Assembly: GCF_965363235.1 (NCBI RefSeq)
Contig: NC_134846.1
Coordinates: 33,428,218 to 33,492,217, forward strand
Origin: Mytilus galloprovincialis
Taxonomy: Eukaryota; Mollusca; Bivalvia; Mytilida; Mytilidae
Length of the DNA stretch: 64,000 nt
Direction of reading: 5' to 3'
The notes under the pieces are model-generated. The model was not told where the DNA came from and searched no databases. It saw nothing but the letters and a program-made list of their open reading frames with translations. Positions 36,951 to 48,959 of this stretch are shown here, in pieces (the stretch's first letter is position 1; each line of letters begins with the position of its first letter). The position numbers and the translations under genes are program-made.

Positions 36951-38575
36951 GTAAATTTTCAGAGACAATAACATTATATTTATAATTATGAAGAGATTAA
37001 TCAAAGTTATAGGAGTAAAGAATATCTTGTTATACACTATTTTATTGAAATCAATGAACACTTATAAATTTCAAATCTTCTGTACCAAGTCAAATTAAAT
37101 TAAAGAAGTAATAAGTTACTTTCTATGTTTTTCCCGTATGGCTTGTTTATGTTGTGCTGGTGTTCATTTTTATGGTAAAAGCCTCGGTGGCAAAATAACC
37201 TACGTAGTCTAACTACTATATCACTAATCTATCAATACTGACGTTGCGAGTGTCAACCCCGACCTTAACAGTTTGAATCAATATCAAATCACTGGATTCA
37301 CAAGGATCGTTAGCTATCCTTCTGAACGTGTGTGCCTCTCTCTTGACCCTCTGGCCAACACCGAATATAGCCAATTGTGTTAAATACCCGATCATTTAAT
37401 TGTTCAGCAATTGTTTAAAACATTGGATGTCTTTATATTTATTATATGTTTTCATTCCGTTATTAGGACATCTGTGTTTGGTATGTAAAATAAAACGTGT
37501 TTGCCTGACAAGATTCATTGAACTCTGACTTAGTTTAAAAATAAGGAAACAACGTTAAGTTTCATGGCTAGATCATGACATAGATACTATGTGCAATAGA
37601 TCAATAATATTTTGTGTATGAAGGAATATGTTTTCGACTGATATGATTCATTTGTTATTGATCTCATTTTTAATGATTCTTTTGTCCACATTAACTGTCG
37701 GGGTTAAGAACATCTATTAGAGCCAAATACAAAAAGTCAATTAACTTTCGATGCATAGAATGACTGAAAAATCCAAACTGAAGGTCTCATACGACATTGA
37801 CTCTTTTGCATTGTTCATTGGTCAACATAAGTGTTCGTGACTTAGTGCGTTTCTCAGAAATTAGTAGTAATAGGATAACAACAGATTACTTGTGAATGTG
37901 TATAAAAAGAATATAGATGTCCGTGTAGAGTTCATCTGACCTTATTCTTATTAGCCTGGTTTACTGGTCAATTGCAGTGTTTTGTGACAATAATGTGTTT
38001 ACTATCAATCAAATGAAAACCAGATGATACTAAGGAGACATTTGACATCTATAAGTGAGTTATTCCTTATATTATAAGTGAAGAGAAATGTTTTACATGT
38101 TAAATGTCTCGCAATTTGACAATGCAGTGTCCTCATTTTGATGATTTATCGAACAACGTAATGTTCGTGATTAAACATAATTCTCATTTACTATAACATG
38201 TATACCGTCCCGCAGAATTTGTACACCTTGAATTCCGTCAATGGATCGATGATCATCCTTCTGTGTGTTGAATATGTCCAATCTCAGATTATCATTGTAA
38301 TAAGTAATCTACATTTGTGTAGATTGCTTGGAAGGTAAACACAGCCAACTTACGTTGGCTTTTTTCCATGATACATTAATAATGTAAAGCTTATGTAGTA
38401 TGTGTAATAAAACACTGATATTAACTTATTTCAATATAAATATTTACCAGTAGAAAATTGAGGCATGTTATTGTGTGCTCTATTTTTTTTTTCTTACAAT
38501 TGTTGGTAATTACCATGTATTTAAAGATTTACTGTACTGAAATAATCGTAAACTTTCAAAGTTTTTGTTTTACAG
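36951..38575. other. Gene B intron 9
   Basis: A 1.6-kb intron with GT-AG borders. No exon or recognised repeat. Confidence 0.6.
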
Positions 38576-38620
38576 CTGAGGTAAATAATAAATTGTCGTC
38601 AGTTGATACCTCAAGCAAAG
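38576..38620 (+). CDS. Gene B exon 10: linker micro-exon
   Basis: A 45-nt phase 1-1 exon between TTTTACAG and GGTAAGAC encoding EVNNKLSSVDTSSK. It is too short for a domain. The symmetric phase means it can be skipped without a frameshift. Confidence 0.7.
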
Positions 38621-39187
38621 GTAAGACTTAACGGAAAGCACAGTTTTAAGTTCTGTAGTTGTTATAATCTCGTTAATTATTTCCGAAGTACATAGAATAT
38701 GTTGAACACTTTATACCAACGAATAGAAAGAAGGATAATACAGATATAGTTGTTTAGTCTAGTTAATATCTTGACTCACATAACACATGTCAGCAGTTTT
38801 CCAGTAAATTGTGTTGAATACCCTTTGGTTATGTTGGTGGCCTTTTGTTGTAAATGCCATTAGTTGGATTGTTGTTTTTTTTTTACCACATTCCCCATTT
38901 ACATTCTCAATTGAGATTATAGTTACCAGAATAAAATTGTGTACGCCAAGCGTGCGTTTCTTCTAAAAAAAATACCACATCAGTGATGTTTGAATCACAA
39001 AAGGTAAAACAAATATTTAAAGTAAGAAGTTAAACGCTGTACCAAAAACAAAATGAAATCTTTTTTTCAAAATAAAGTTCAGGTCATATATTTTTGGGGT
39101 GGAAAATCTTTTTTTTTTCTAATAAACTTACATTATTGTAAACAGTTTGTTTATAATGTTGATCATATCAATGATATTTGATGTCAG
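38621..39187. other. Gene B intron 10
   Basis: Contains a weak R2-like fragment at about 38820-38930. Nothing else seen. Confidence 0.5.
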
Positions 39188-39226
39188 CAAAGAAGTACTA
39201 CTGGCCTGAAGAAACGCGTACCGATG
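39188..39226 (+). CDS. Gene B exon 11: linker micro-exon
   Basis: A 39-nt phase 1-1 exon between GATGTCAG and GGTATGTC encoding KKYYWPEETRTD. The acceptor has a poor pyrimidine tract, so this is the least certain exon of the model. Confidence 0.5.
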
Positions 39227-39568
39227 GTATGTCTATGAAAAGCAGTATAACTTTATTCATTTCTTTTTTTTTCGACAATTGTAATGTTCAGTTTTGTAAA
39301 GAAAGAAAGTAAAACATAATGCGACTGGAGCATTAATAACATATGAATATTATCCATCAATAGCATCTATTATCAAAATTTAGATAGTACCATATTGTGT
39401 AGCATTTTGCATTATCTTACAAACAGCAAACAAATGGAATCAGGAAAGGCTTTTTATTTTAACATTAAGTTAAGATAAAAATGTCGTGTTAACATTTCTT
39501 TCTTTGTAATACTATAGCGATACAATTAGTGAGGATATCATTTAACAATGTATAATATTTGTTTTCAG
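39227..39568. other. Gene B intron 11
   Basis: AT-rich 342-bp intron. Nothing recognised. Confidence 0.5.
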
Positions 39569-39625
39569 CTGCTGAAACTCCTATTGTTACAGCTGAAACG
39601 TTCTCAAGTTTCGCTTCAAGTGCAG
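39569..39625 (+). CDS. Gene B exon 12: Ser/Thr-rich linker
   Basis: A 57-nt phase 1-1 exon between GTTTTCAG and GGTTAGTC encoding a Thr/Ser-rich segment (AETPIVTAETFSSFASSA) suited to O-glycosylation. Confidence 0.7.
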
Positions 39626-40365
39626 GTTAGTCGTAACTTGATCCCCCTTTCATTAAAAGGCTCATATAATTTGAGGTTTTACAGTATTATGGAAACTAAC
39701 ATGGTTTGGGTCCTGATAAACCACAAAATATTTGAGCGTTTGGTTTTTCATTTGACTAATTATAGAAGACATCAATTTTTACCCTGAAAACCAAAATATA
39801 AAAAACAATTACTGAACTCCAAGGAGTTTTGTTAGTACAATTATGTACGTTGTTAAGTTATAGTACCAAGATAACAAAATACGACACTGTTGTGTGAAAA
39901 GTAAATGTTAAACTGACTATACTTACAGTTTTCATCAGTGTCTGTGTGTATTGATTTTATTAATTTCAATAAAAAAAATGCAGTTCTATAATCGATTGAC
40001 CAAACATCGATATTTTTTAAGAAGAATTATTAATTAGTAAATAACGTATGTAATGAAATAACTGTTAATGAAGTCACAGTGAATTCAAGGTATTTGGATT
40101 ATCTCTTTATTAAAATGAGTTTTTAAAAATTGAACGAGATTGTATTAACAATTAAACGTTGCACAATCTACTACTTAATCGGTTTGAGTCTAAAAATGAA
40201 TTATATGATAATGAATTATTTAATTGTTTTCAAATCGACCCTTTATGTTAGTATTTGCACGTTTTGTACTAATGCACAAGTGACATATAGTTTTAACATG
40301 GTAAAATAGGAGCGAAAAATACCAGAAGGAAATGCAAACTTATAAATCGAAAAATACATGTTTTA

Positions 40366-40412
40366 TGCGAAGGTCACTGATGCGTCTTTTATAGACAAAC
40401 CTCTCACAAGTT
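40366..40412 (+). pseudogene. Decayed hammerhead-like fragment
   Basis: GGTCACTGATGCGTCTTTTATAGAC followed by AAACC retains stem II and most of the core but has lost A9/GAAA integrity and stem III. Weakly supported as an old retrozyme copy. Confidence 0.4.
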
Positions 40413-40449
40413 TAATTCTTGACAGTTTTTTTTATAAAACTAATACTAA

Positions 40450-40730
40450 AATTGAGAATGGAAATGGGGAATGTGCCAAAGAGACAACAACCCGACCATA
40501 GAAAAAAAACAACAGCAGAAGTCACCAACAGGTCTTCAATGTAGCGAGAAATTCCCGCACCCGGAGGTGTCCTTCAGCTGGCCCGGAAACAAATATATAC
40601 TAGTTCAGTGATAATGAACGCCATACTAATTTCCAAATTGTACACAAGAAACTAAAATTAAAATAATACAAGACTAACAAAGGCCAGAGGCTCGATTTGG
40701 GACAGTCGCAAAAATGCTGTAGGTTAACAT
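40450..40730 (+). repeat. Dispersed repeat family R2 copy
   Basis: It starts AATTGAGAATGGAAATGGGG and contains CAAAGAGACAACAACCCGAC, TGTAGCGAGAAATTCCCGC and CCTTCAGCTGGCCC, the complement of 4420-4556, and extends further at its 3' side. Confidence 0.7.
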
Positions 40731-41334
40731 CAGCTGTTACTCTGTCAAGTTTTAAAATGATGTACTATCGACTTTGTTCAAAAGAATTATGTCCCTTAGA
40801 AACATCAATGTTTATGATAAATGGCCTCGTAAGCCCCCTCAAGGGTACCATTGTTGCCAGATTTTGAAACTCTTATAATTAAAGTTAATATGAGCAATAT
40901 CTCATTCAAGTTCTTTAATGGTGAGCGTTCGGCTCTTTTTATAGAATTATGGCCTTTGGAAATCTTAGTTAACTGCAGTGGATTTTGAACTAACTCATTT
41001 CTTTTATAATATTTGCTTTTAATATACTTGATATTCGATGTGGTACGAGTGCCAACGAGAGAACTATCCAACCAAGTCACAATTTGTACAAAGTCAATTT
41101 ATTACGGACCCTTGTCTCAAACTGAACAACAATCTAGAAGGACTCCGAAATGTAAAGAAAAGAAAAAGTGTTAAACAATTCCAAAGGAAAACCACTGGCT
41201 TCGGACAGGTGTATACAAACGCCGAATGAAAATTAAAATTATTACACAGTATTGACTGCTGCTCCCTTATTTTGACACTTTTACCTTTTATATGTTTGTT
41301 TTCTTTACAAATAGTTGTCACTATACTGGAATTG

Positions 41335-41470
41335 GATGCGACTGTCATGTAGCTAGCTATAAAACCCGGGTTTATCCACCATATTCTACATACGAAAATG
41401 TATGTCCCAAGTCAGGAATACGGCAGTTGTTATCCATTCGTTTGATGTGTTTGAGCATTTGATTTATTAT
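41335..41470 (+). repeat. Dispersed repeat family R4 copy
   Basis: It contains TAGCTAGCTATAAAACCCGG, CCCAAGTCAGGAATACGGC and TTATCCATTCGTTTGATG. A related inverted fragment is at about 47130-47200. Confidence 0.55.
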
Positions 41471-41519
41471 TTAGCGACACCTCAAATGAACTGCTTAACA
41501 TATGTTATATCTATTATAG

Positions 41520-41582
41520 GCGATGATACTACAGTAACCACAATTTCTTCAGTTATTAACGTAAGAGAAGATAATAGTTCAG
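41520..41582 (+). CDS. Gene B exon 13: linker
   Basis: A 63-nt phase 1-1 exon between TATTATAG and GGTAGGGC. Its start (DDTTVTTISS) resembles the start of the next exon (DDTTVYAVV), which suggests a small internal duplication. Confidence 0.7.
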
Positions 41583-42366
41583 GTAGGGCAGAATAAAATC
41601 AAAACAAAAGATAGTGAACACTATTTCAGAGTACTACATGATTTCTTTTCTGGCTTGTCGGAGTCAAAGAACTTTTTATATATCAAAATAAGAAGAAAAA
41701 TTACAAAATGAGGTGATTTAATGCTTAAAATAACTTTACCAGCCAAGATTTAATTTAGCAATCATTACAATTATAGACACGACGTAATGATTTTACTATG
41801 AAATCTATTGACCCCTACGGATCCATAGGTATTAACCTGTAACAGAGTTTAAAAATTTTAAAAAATGTATTACACTAGTTTACCCGGAATACGAGTGTGT
41901 GGTATATTATTTGAATTATACATTTTGTACTTGCAGAGTGTTTTATACTTTCAAATCTGTTTACTGTAGGTATGATGATTAAATATTTGTTTGTTTTCAC
42001 AAACACGCTCCAATTATTGTTATATGACGCTATACTTAAAGTGTGCCATATAACATTTAGTTTGACTGTCCCTCTGGTATCTTTCGTCTCTCTTTTAATG
42101 AGCAAATATTTCATTTATTTAAATTTCAAAGTCCAAATAAATGAAAAAAGAGCGATATTTGATATAGATTTAGGCATTCAAATATTTAAGAGCAGATAAA
42201 TGTTTGGTTTCGGGAGAATTTTAGGGTTTTTATTATTTATAAGAATGCATTATCATGTAAAAAGTGAACAATAAATATCACTGTATACGAATTCATTCTA
42301 GATTTCCTTCCGATTGTATGACCATCAATTGTTTTGTCTGCTTTATGCTTGTGCGTTATTTTGCAG
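41583..42366. other. Gene B intron 13
   Basis: AT-rich, with a partial inverted R3 fragment at about 42055-42095. No exon seen. Confidence 0.6.
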
Positions 42367-43229
42367 ATGACACAACAGTGTACGCTGTGGTTGTACCTAC
42401 ATTAGTGATCATTATAGCTGTCGCTTTAATATTTACCGTAATTGTTTGCCATTTGAAAAAGAGAACCAAATCTTCAAAACTATGTGATGTTAGTCCGATT
42501 ACAACGGTTACAGAGACGATCGATTCTTCTGGCTATAACATTATAAACTACAATAACATGACAGGTATTAGTATTCATGAGAAAGAAAAGAATAGACATG
42601 AAATGAATGCAAACAATTGTCAACCAGAGGATATTAGAACTGCAATTAAACAGGAAGATACCATTGGCAACAAATACGAATCATTATCAACAAATCGAAA
42701 CCCTTCTGAACACGCTTATGAATCAGACCCAATCCACACCAATCAATATCAGACATTAACAAAACAACAGGAATCGGATAAACATTTCTATGAATCTACC
42801 GAACCTGCACAAGCGCAAGCAAAAGACAATGAAACTTTAACTGGTCGGGAAGATGATATATTCCACAAATACGAATTTGTATCAGCCAATCGAAACTCCG
42901 TTGAACACGCTTATGAGTTAGACGTACTCCACACCAATCAATATGAATCATTAACAAAACAACGGGAATATGATAAACACACATATGAATCTACAGAAAC
43001 TGCACAAAAACAAGACATTAAAACTTTAACTGGTCAGGAAGATGGTAACTGCCACAAATACGAATCATTATCAACCAATCGAAACTCTGCAGAACATATT
43101 TATGAATCAGACTCAATCCACAACATTCAATATGAACCATTAACTAATCAACAAGAATCGAATGAACATACCAATCAATCTAACGGATATGAGTTACCGG
43201 TATCGATGAAACAGGAGCTATCTCAATAG
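42367..43229 (+). CDS. Gene B exon 14: transmembrane helix and tyrosine-rich tail
   Basis: The terminal exon (863 nt) follows ATTTTGCAG and ends at TAG 43227-43229. It encodes a hydrophobic helix starting YAVVVPTLVIIIAVALIF, a basic stop-transfer HLKKRTKSS, and a tail of about 255 residues. A 63-65-residue module is repeated three times from 42672, 42867 and 43056. Each has KYE(S/F)(L/V) at its start, an EHxYE motif and a QY(Q/E)xL motif, giving six YxxPhi sites. One, IQYEPL in module 3, fits the strict ITIM consensus. The sites suggest endocytic sorting or SH2-type signalling, which is inference. Confidence 0.88.
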
Positions 43230-43575
43230 CAATCGCTTACTGCTCCTCAAAGAGATGATAGACATTTGTATGCATCAACTGGTTCACTACAGTAACGTAT
43301 CAAAGCAAAAGACAGCATCGGTTATTGAAAAATTATACATTTACACTCTTTATATATGTATTTATAACTTTATGCTGTCATTTAATATTCGTTTTTGCTT
43401 TGCATGCTGAAAAATCGATATAAATTATGTATTGACCATCAATTTGAAAACATTTCAGTGTGATATAGATAGATACTTATAGATGCTTATTTATTTAAAG
43501 TCTATAAGCAACAGCTTATTATCTAAAACATATCGATAGTCAAGCGTCTACTGTATGACTAAGTTTCACACATAA

Positions 43576-43581
43576 AATAAA
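43576..43581 (+). terminator. Possible polyadenylation signal of gene B
   Basis: AATAAA about 350 bases after the stop codon, the first canonical hexamer downstream. A second is at 44185. The choice cannot be settled without transcripts. Confidence 0.4.
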
Positions 43582-44766
43582 TCAAAAGAGACTAACACGG
43601 ATGAACACTATGGTGTGTTCTGTTGCACTGATTTTTCTCATTTTGTTTTACAATAACAAAAGGATTTGTTGGAGTATATTCTAGTTAAATTCATATAATA
43701 TATTATATATGTTTGCTAATATTTTTTTAAGTTTTGCATAAAGATTCATTTTAACATGTTTAATAATCTAAGAAAATTGAGTATTTTAAAACATGTAAAA
43801 ATAAAAAAAAGATTAAAAACCTGGTAAACTTGTATTTTATAATATTCTGCTTGATTTCACTGCTTATAAACCAATACGACATAACATATTTTTGTTGTAA
43901 CCCTCTTGTTATGTTCCGTTACATATATTTATCCATATTTGTTTTAATCATGTTAATGGTTGTTATCCTACATACGAATAAAACAATTGATGTCAAAACA
44001 AGTAAAACCAATCAATTATTTGATAATTCATTCACTTTGCAATGCTGATACAGGAAAGTATATTTTGTCAACCAAAATGTTGGTGTAAGCTTTGATTTTT
44101 GGGATGTCCAAAAACTTTTAACTTAAACTATTTTGTAGAAAGTTGAAATTAAGATTTTGTAACATTTATCTTACTGTTTCCATGAATAAAATTTATGTAT
44201 TATCATATATAATGTTGATGAATTTTATAAATTGTATTGAACCTATATATGCATTCCTAATATGGTGTTCGATATTGTTGCGGTGAATTGCATTTGACAT
44301 TTACATTTTAGAATACAAATCTTTATACTTATCAATTGTGTCATAAGGAAAAAAATAGTTGCTATGACCTCGGGGTTCAAAATAAGGTTTTGCTTTTTTG
44401 GCACATAAAAGACCTTCGTTCATTTATCATGAATACATAAGGTATGACATAACACAGAACATTTATTCTATAAGTAATTTTAATGTCATATTTTTCAATG
44501 TTCTTTACAGTGTATAAAGGGGTAGGAGTTTTGTTGTAAACTAGATAAAACAGTATGATAATTACTAGTACATGTTGTAAACTTATAATACGAAGTTCAC
44601 GTCACTACGATCTTCAATAAGCATAATTATCCTCTGTTTCCCGTGTCAAGAAGACAAAATAATCCAGCAGTGTAATTATGGAAAACAACTTTTCTATAGA
44701 TCTTGTGAATGTTAAGACTTGATTTTTCTTCAAGTATATTTAGTGTAAAGTGCATTTCTTATTTAA

Positions 44767-44810
44767 GCGACACTAATGGGTCTTATGTAGATGTAACGCA
44801 CGTCTGACGC
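44767..44810 (+). pseudogene. Decayed solitary hammerhead ribozyme copy
   Basis: GCGACACTAATGGGTCTTAT then GTAGATGTAACGCACGTCTGACGC has the same 44-nt layout as the satellite ribozyme, but with CUAAUGG for CUGAUGA and GUAA for GAAA, so it should be inactive. Downstream CCTGGAATCTATAATGAG parallels the monomer's CCTGGTACTTTTGATAAC. Confidence 0.65.
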
Positions 44811-45019
44811 AAATAAAACCATTCAACCCTGGAATCTATAATGAGTTTATTTACAGTACATTGTTTGATTTTTCAAATCATAAAACACATTACATTACAT
44901 TACTTTAACATTACAGTTTAATGACAAAGATTGAAACATACACATGACCGTCATAAGGGGAAAACATTGCCAGAAGATTTAATTATTTCAATTTAAGAGT
45001 TTTATAAAAAAAAAAAAAA

Positions 45020-45320
45020 GAAGATGTGGTAGGATTACCAATGAGACAACTGTCAACAAGAGACCAACATGACACAGATATTAAACACTATAGGTCACCG
45101 TTCGGCCTTCAACAATGAGAAGCCCATGCCGCATATTCAGCTATAAAAGTCCCCGATATGACAATTCAAACGAGAAAACTAACGGCCTTATTTATATAAA
45201 AAAAATGATCGAAAAACAAATATGTAACACATAAACAAACGACAACCACTGAATTACAGGCTCCTGATTTAGCTTGGGACAGGCACATGCATAAATAATG
45301 TGGCGGGGTTAAACATACAA
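45020..45320 (-). repeat. Dispersed repeat family R1, inverted copy
   Basis: It contains GAAGATGTGGTAGGATTACC, CACTATAGGTCACCGTTCGG, ATGCCGCATATTCAGC and GAATTACAGGCTCCTGAT, the complement order of 11300-11981. Confidence 0.75.
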
Positions 45321-45674
45321 AAGTACAATTTTTCTTTTCATGTGCAATTGTTTTTATGAGGTAAGTTGTGTTTAAACTTTCAAATTCAATCATTAACTTT
45401 TAAAAATTCCGGATAGTTGTATTCCGTCCATTGTTTTCCTGAAATATTTTGGACCTGATATTACTTGATTATGTTGATGTATTATTGTTTCTTAGAATTT
45501 TTTGGGTGTCCGTAATTATTTTTCAGGTTGTTTTAACATCATTTTATTAATATAAGAGGTAAAATAAGTTTTTCAGTTGTTTCTTTAAAAATAGGAATCC
45601 GACAAAATCCAAAAAGATAACAAAACTAGAAAGTCCATTGAAACTTGGCTTTAACAATTCAAAGAAGCAAACAT

Positions 45675-45750
45675 TCGGCTGTTGTCTACTCTATGGTCGG
45701 GTTGTTGTCGCTTTGACACATTCCCCATTTCCTTACCCAATTTTAGTTTA
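45675..45750 (-). repeat. Dispersed repeat family R2, short copy
   Basis: CGGGTTGTTGTCGCTTTGAC and CATTCCCCATTTCC match the complement of the start of the 40450 copy. Confidence 0.65.
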
Positions 45751-46112
45751 ATTCCTTAATTAAATTGTATGATTTTCTTAAAGGTGGAAGTGAAAAAATT
45801 GATTTTTTTCCACTTACACTTACAATCTGCGAATCAAAAAACAAAGACAAATACATATGATGGACTTTTATCCACATAACATGCTAGACTAAGTTAAACA
45901 TAAAAAAAGAATACTCTAAATAATTTCTTCTGAACGATCTGTGAACCTTGATCAATGTGGTAATTATCAATTTTTAAAAAGTCAAAACTTTATCCATTGG
46001 GAATCACAACATCTCCTTTTGTACAATATCATTATGGTTGATTTTGCACACTATATGTAAGTTTTATGTATATGTTCAAAATATAATGTAAAATAGAGAA
46101 AAATATATTTAA

Positions 46113-46383
46113 GGTGGTACCCAAGACTTTCACTAAAATAAATTTGGCCGTTTAATTTTCATAAAATTTTGTTAAAGTATTTACTTTGACCTTTAAACAA
46201 AAATATAAAAAATAAAAAAAATTGAACCAACCGTTTTGTCAGAAAAATTACACTAGTTATATAGCAGTTTGACTAACACCAATTTTGATCATTGAGAAGC
46301 TTAATATTCCTTTAACAACACAACGTAATTAAATCTTTTAGCTGACTTTACTGAGTTATCTCCCTGTAGTGTTAGATACCACC
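46113..46383. mobile_element. MITE with TTAA target duplication
   Basis: Left TTAAGGTGGTACC (46109) and right GATACCACCTTAA (ending 46387) form short terminal inverted repeats (GGTGGTA/TACCACC) directly flanked by TTAA on both sides. At about 271 bp with no coding capacity it is a miniature inverted-repeat element. TTAA is the piggyBac superfamily target, so that class is likely. Confidence 0.75.
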
Positions 46384-47129
46384 TTAACAATGTTTTACAG
46401 TATAGATGTATTCAGCGTATTAAAGACGTTATAATCTTTCATCTATTCTTATATTTCATTAATAAATTACTCTCAATATTCCGAATACAAAATTTTTAAA
46501 TACATAAGACATAGTTGTCTATCATTGTGACTTAAGAGTTTGAATATGCCTTTTGCAATTTCTGTTTTTCTTTTCTAATAACAAATGAGCTGTCCTTGGT
46601 TATGTTCTTCAGTTTAGTTCGTCTTTTGTTTTGCTTGTTTCGTTTGAGAGTCCGATGTTTTCAATAACACCTTTCATTCAAATAGTATTTATATTTCTGT
46701 CAATGTAATGTATCACTTCAATATGGATATAAAGATAAAACATAACAGCAATTTAAAAAAAAAATTAAAATCGTAAATCTTTTTAAATTATACCAATAAA
46801 GAGGTACTTTTATGAAATCAAAAATGTAATTTAATTATGATTTTTTTTTAAATCGGAACACGTCCGGGTTCAACGAATAGGTAATTATTTCCTTCTTATT
46901 ATCACGAATCTAAAAAAAGTATTGTCGCGATAAGAATAAGACATAAAGGTAATATTAACATGATTAAGAGTGGAGGCCTATTATGATATCGAATGAACTT
47001 ATATAAATGAAATAAACGAAAAACCGAACTTAGTGGAAAATTATAAACGGAAAGTTCTTATCAAAAGCTCAAACACACCAAACGAATGGATAACAACTGC
47101 AATATTCCTGACTTGGTAGAGGCATTTAT

Positions 47130-47200
47130 ATATAGAAAATGGTTGATTAAACCTGGGTTTATAGCTAGCTTAACCTTTCACTTGAATGACAGTCAGTTAA
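47130..47200 (-). repeat. Repeat R4 fragment, inverted
   Basis: TTAAACCTGGGTTTATAGCTAGC is the complement of the R4 block at about 41350. It underlies an open frame at 47086-47529, which is therefore not called as a gene. Confidence 0.5.
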
Positions 47201-47704
47201 AATTCCATCATAAAGACAACGTTGTGCAAATAAAACTTACATACACAAAAGCTAAAATTGTGCAGCAACTATTTAGTATTATTCCGTCTGTAAGAAATGT
47301 GTTTAAGAATAAAAAAGCAATTTACAAGTTGCACAGGATAATATGTTGTCAAAAATTGTCTTCTGACAACGGGAAGTTTTCTAAAACGTGTAATTCCTTG
47401 AAATGCTATATTCAATCATTCAGTGATTTTTTTTGTTTTAACAAACAAGAGAACATTGGAATAGTTATTTTATACTGTGTCGAAATAACTCTAAAAATTG
47501 TTTTACTCGAATTTGGAGTTGTGAACTAGCATTTCCCATATTGTGTATACGGAGTTATCTCCCCTTGATATCCATTTTTCAATGTCTATACATAAGAGAA
47601 GCCATTAAAATGTTTGCCTCTCAAGTGGAACTCAAGAATTCGACTCCATTCGAACACGTTTAATGAATGTTTAGTGTCACTTTCAGTGAAGATTTGTTGA
47701 TATT

Positions 47705-48240
47705 AAAAAGAAGATCTGGTATGATTGCCAATAAAACAACTCTCTAAAAGAGACTAATTAAATGACACAGAAATTACCAACTATAGGTCACCGTACGGCC
47801 ATGTACAACGAGCAAAGACCATACCGCATTGTCAGTTATGTAAAGCCCCAAAATTAGAAATGTAAATCAATTCAAACGAAAACCAAACGACCTAAATAAT
47901 GCTCAAAGAAAATATAAAAAAAAAACATATATAGGTTACAAAGCAACAAACGACAAGTACTAAGTTACAGGCTACTGACTTAGATCAGGCAGATATAAAC
48001 AGAATAGGGCAGCAAATGGAACTGTTGTGTACAAACATGTAACAGTACAACATAAGAACAAACTATAACAATCAGTTAAAAGGGGCTGAAATCTTCTGAT
48101 GAATACAAATAGAAGTACATATAACAAAAGCACAAAAGGGGCGTGGCAGTGTACTTGTATATCCCAACAACAGAAAGACACTGAGTACTGATCTGAGAGT
48201 ACTCAAAGTTAATGGCAGCTTGTTTAAAGCCAACTACGAC
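47705..48240 (-). repeat. Dispersed repeat family R1, inverted long copy
   Basis: It contains GATCTGGTATGATTGCC, AACTATAGGTCACCGTACGG, CATACCGCATTGTCAG and ACAGTACAACATAAGAAC, in the same order as the inverted copy at 45020 and extending further. Confidence 0.7.
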
Positions 48241-48959
48241 TAATTTAAAAAAAAACATACATCTTATATCAATGACTATTATAATCATGTTGTTTGCACA
48301 TTCATTATTTCAAATGAAAAAGAAATGTCAAAATCGAATATTCACTAAAGAGGGACAGGAGGAAAAAAAAGAAAAACGATGATATAAGAATATTTGGATT
48401 ATTTCAAAATGACAAGTAAACGATCTCGAAAAGTAGTCGTTAACAAATTGTACTTGTTTGTCTGTCTTTTCATTTTTATGTCCATATCGAAATATATGAG
48501 ACCGTCTTCAGTTTATGTTTGTCACCTCGATGGACAGTCATATGGCGTCTAGTCTAATATACGAACGAAACGTTGATGTTTTTAGACAGGTACATGCACT
48601 GTAAAATGTTTCTTTTATGACTATTTGTGAATTTAATATATAACGTTAATTATAAATTGTTATCGATTAGAATAAGATTGTGAACATGAATTGTTGCACT
48701 AAAATGACTACTTTTGCTTAGTAATAATCAAGAATTTAAAAAAAAATTAAAAACGGTACATGATCTGCTTATAATCAAATCGCAAAATTCTGTAGTGGGC
48801 TTTTCTGTAATTAAACGATTTGTCAACATGTTTGGCTATTATCTTAAAAGTATGATAGATGGAGAGAAACAGAAAATAAATTGATAAAAGAGACCAGAAA
48901 TAATGCCAATCAAATGTGATGAAATAAATCATGAATTGACTCTTTTTATAGTGTGTTAA

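Larger units (their letters stand above)
39626..41519. other. Gene B intron 12
   Basis: A 1.9-kb intron with R2 (40450-40730), partial R3 (40300-40350), a decayed hammerhead-like copy (about 40366) and R4 (41335-41470) insertions. Open frames at 40805-41348 fall in repeat-derived sequence. Confidence 0.6.
8496..43229 (+). other. Gene B: SUEL-lectin/MAM transmembrane receptor, complete 14-exon model
   Basis: The exons join to 3135 nt (1044 residues plus stop) with no frame break. Every internal junction is phase 1 with GT-AG introns. Approximate domain order is signal peptide 1-22, SUEL lectin 23-109, MAM1 110-272, MAM2 273-435, MAM3 436-596, divergent SUEL-like 597-689, linker 690-757, transmembrane helix about 764-786 and cytoplasmic tail about 790-1044. 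SUEL domains are known to bind L-rhamnose or galactose, and MAM domains mediate adhesion in surface proteins. The ligand here is unknown. Intron 7 is 19.7 kb and contains the hammerhead satellite. A likely AATAAA signal is at 43576. An immune or recognition role is an inference. Confidence 0.85.

Noticed and set aside
47086..47529. 147-codon plus-strand open frame
   Set aside because: It overlaps an inverted R4 repeat fragment, has no domain, and shows no splice or promoter context.
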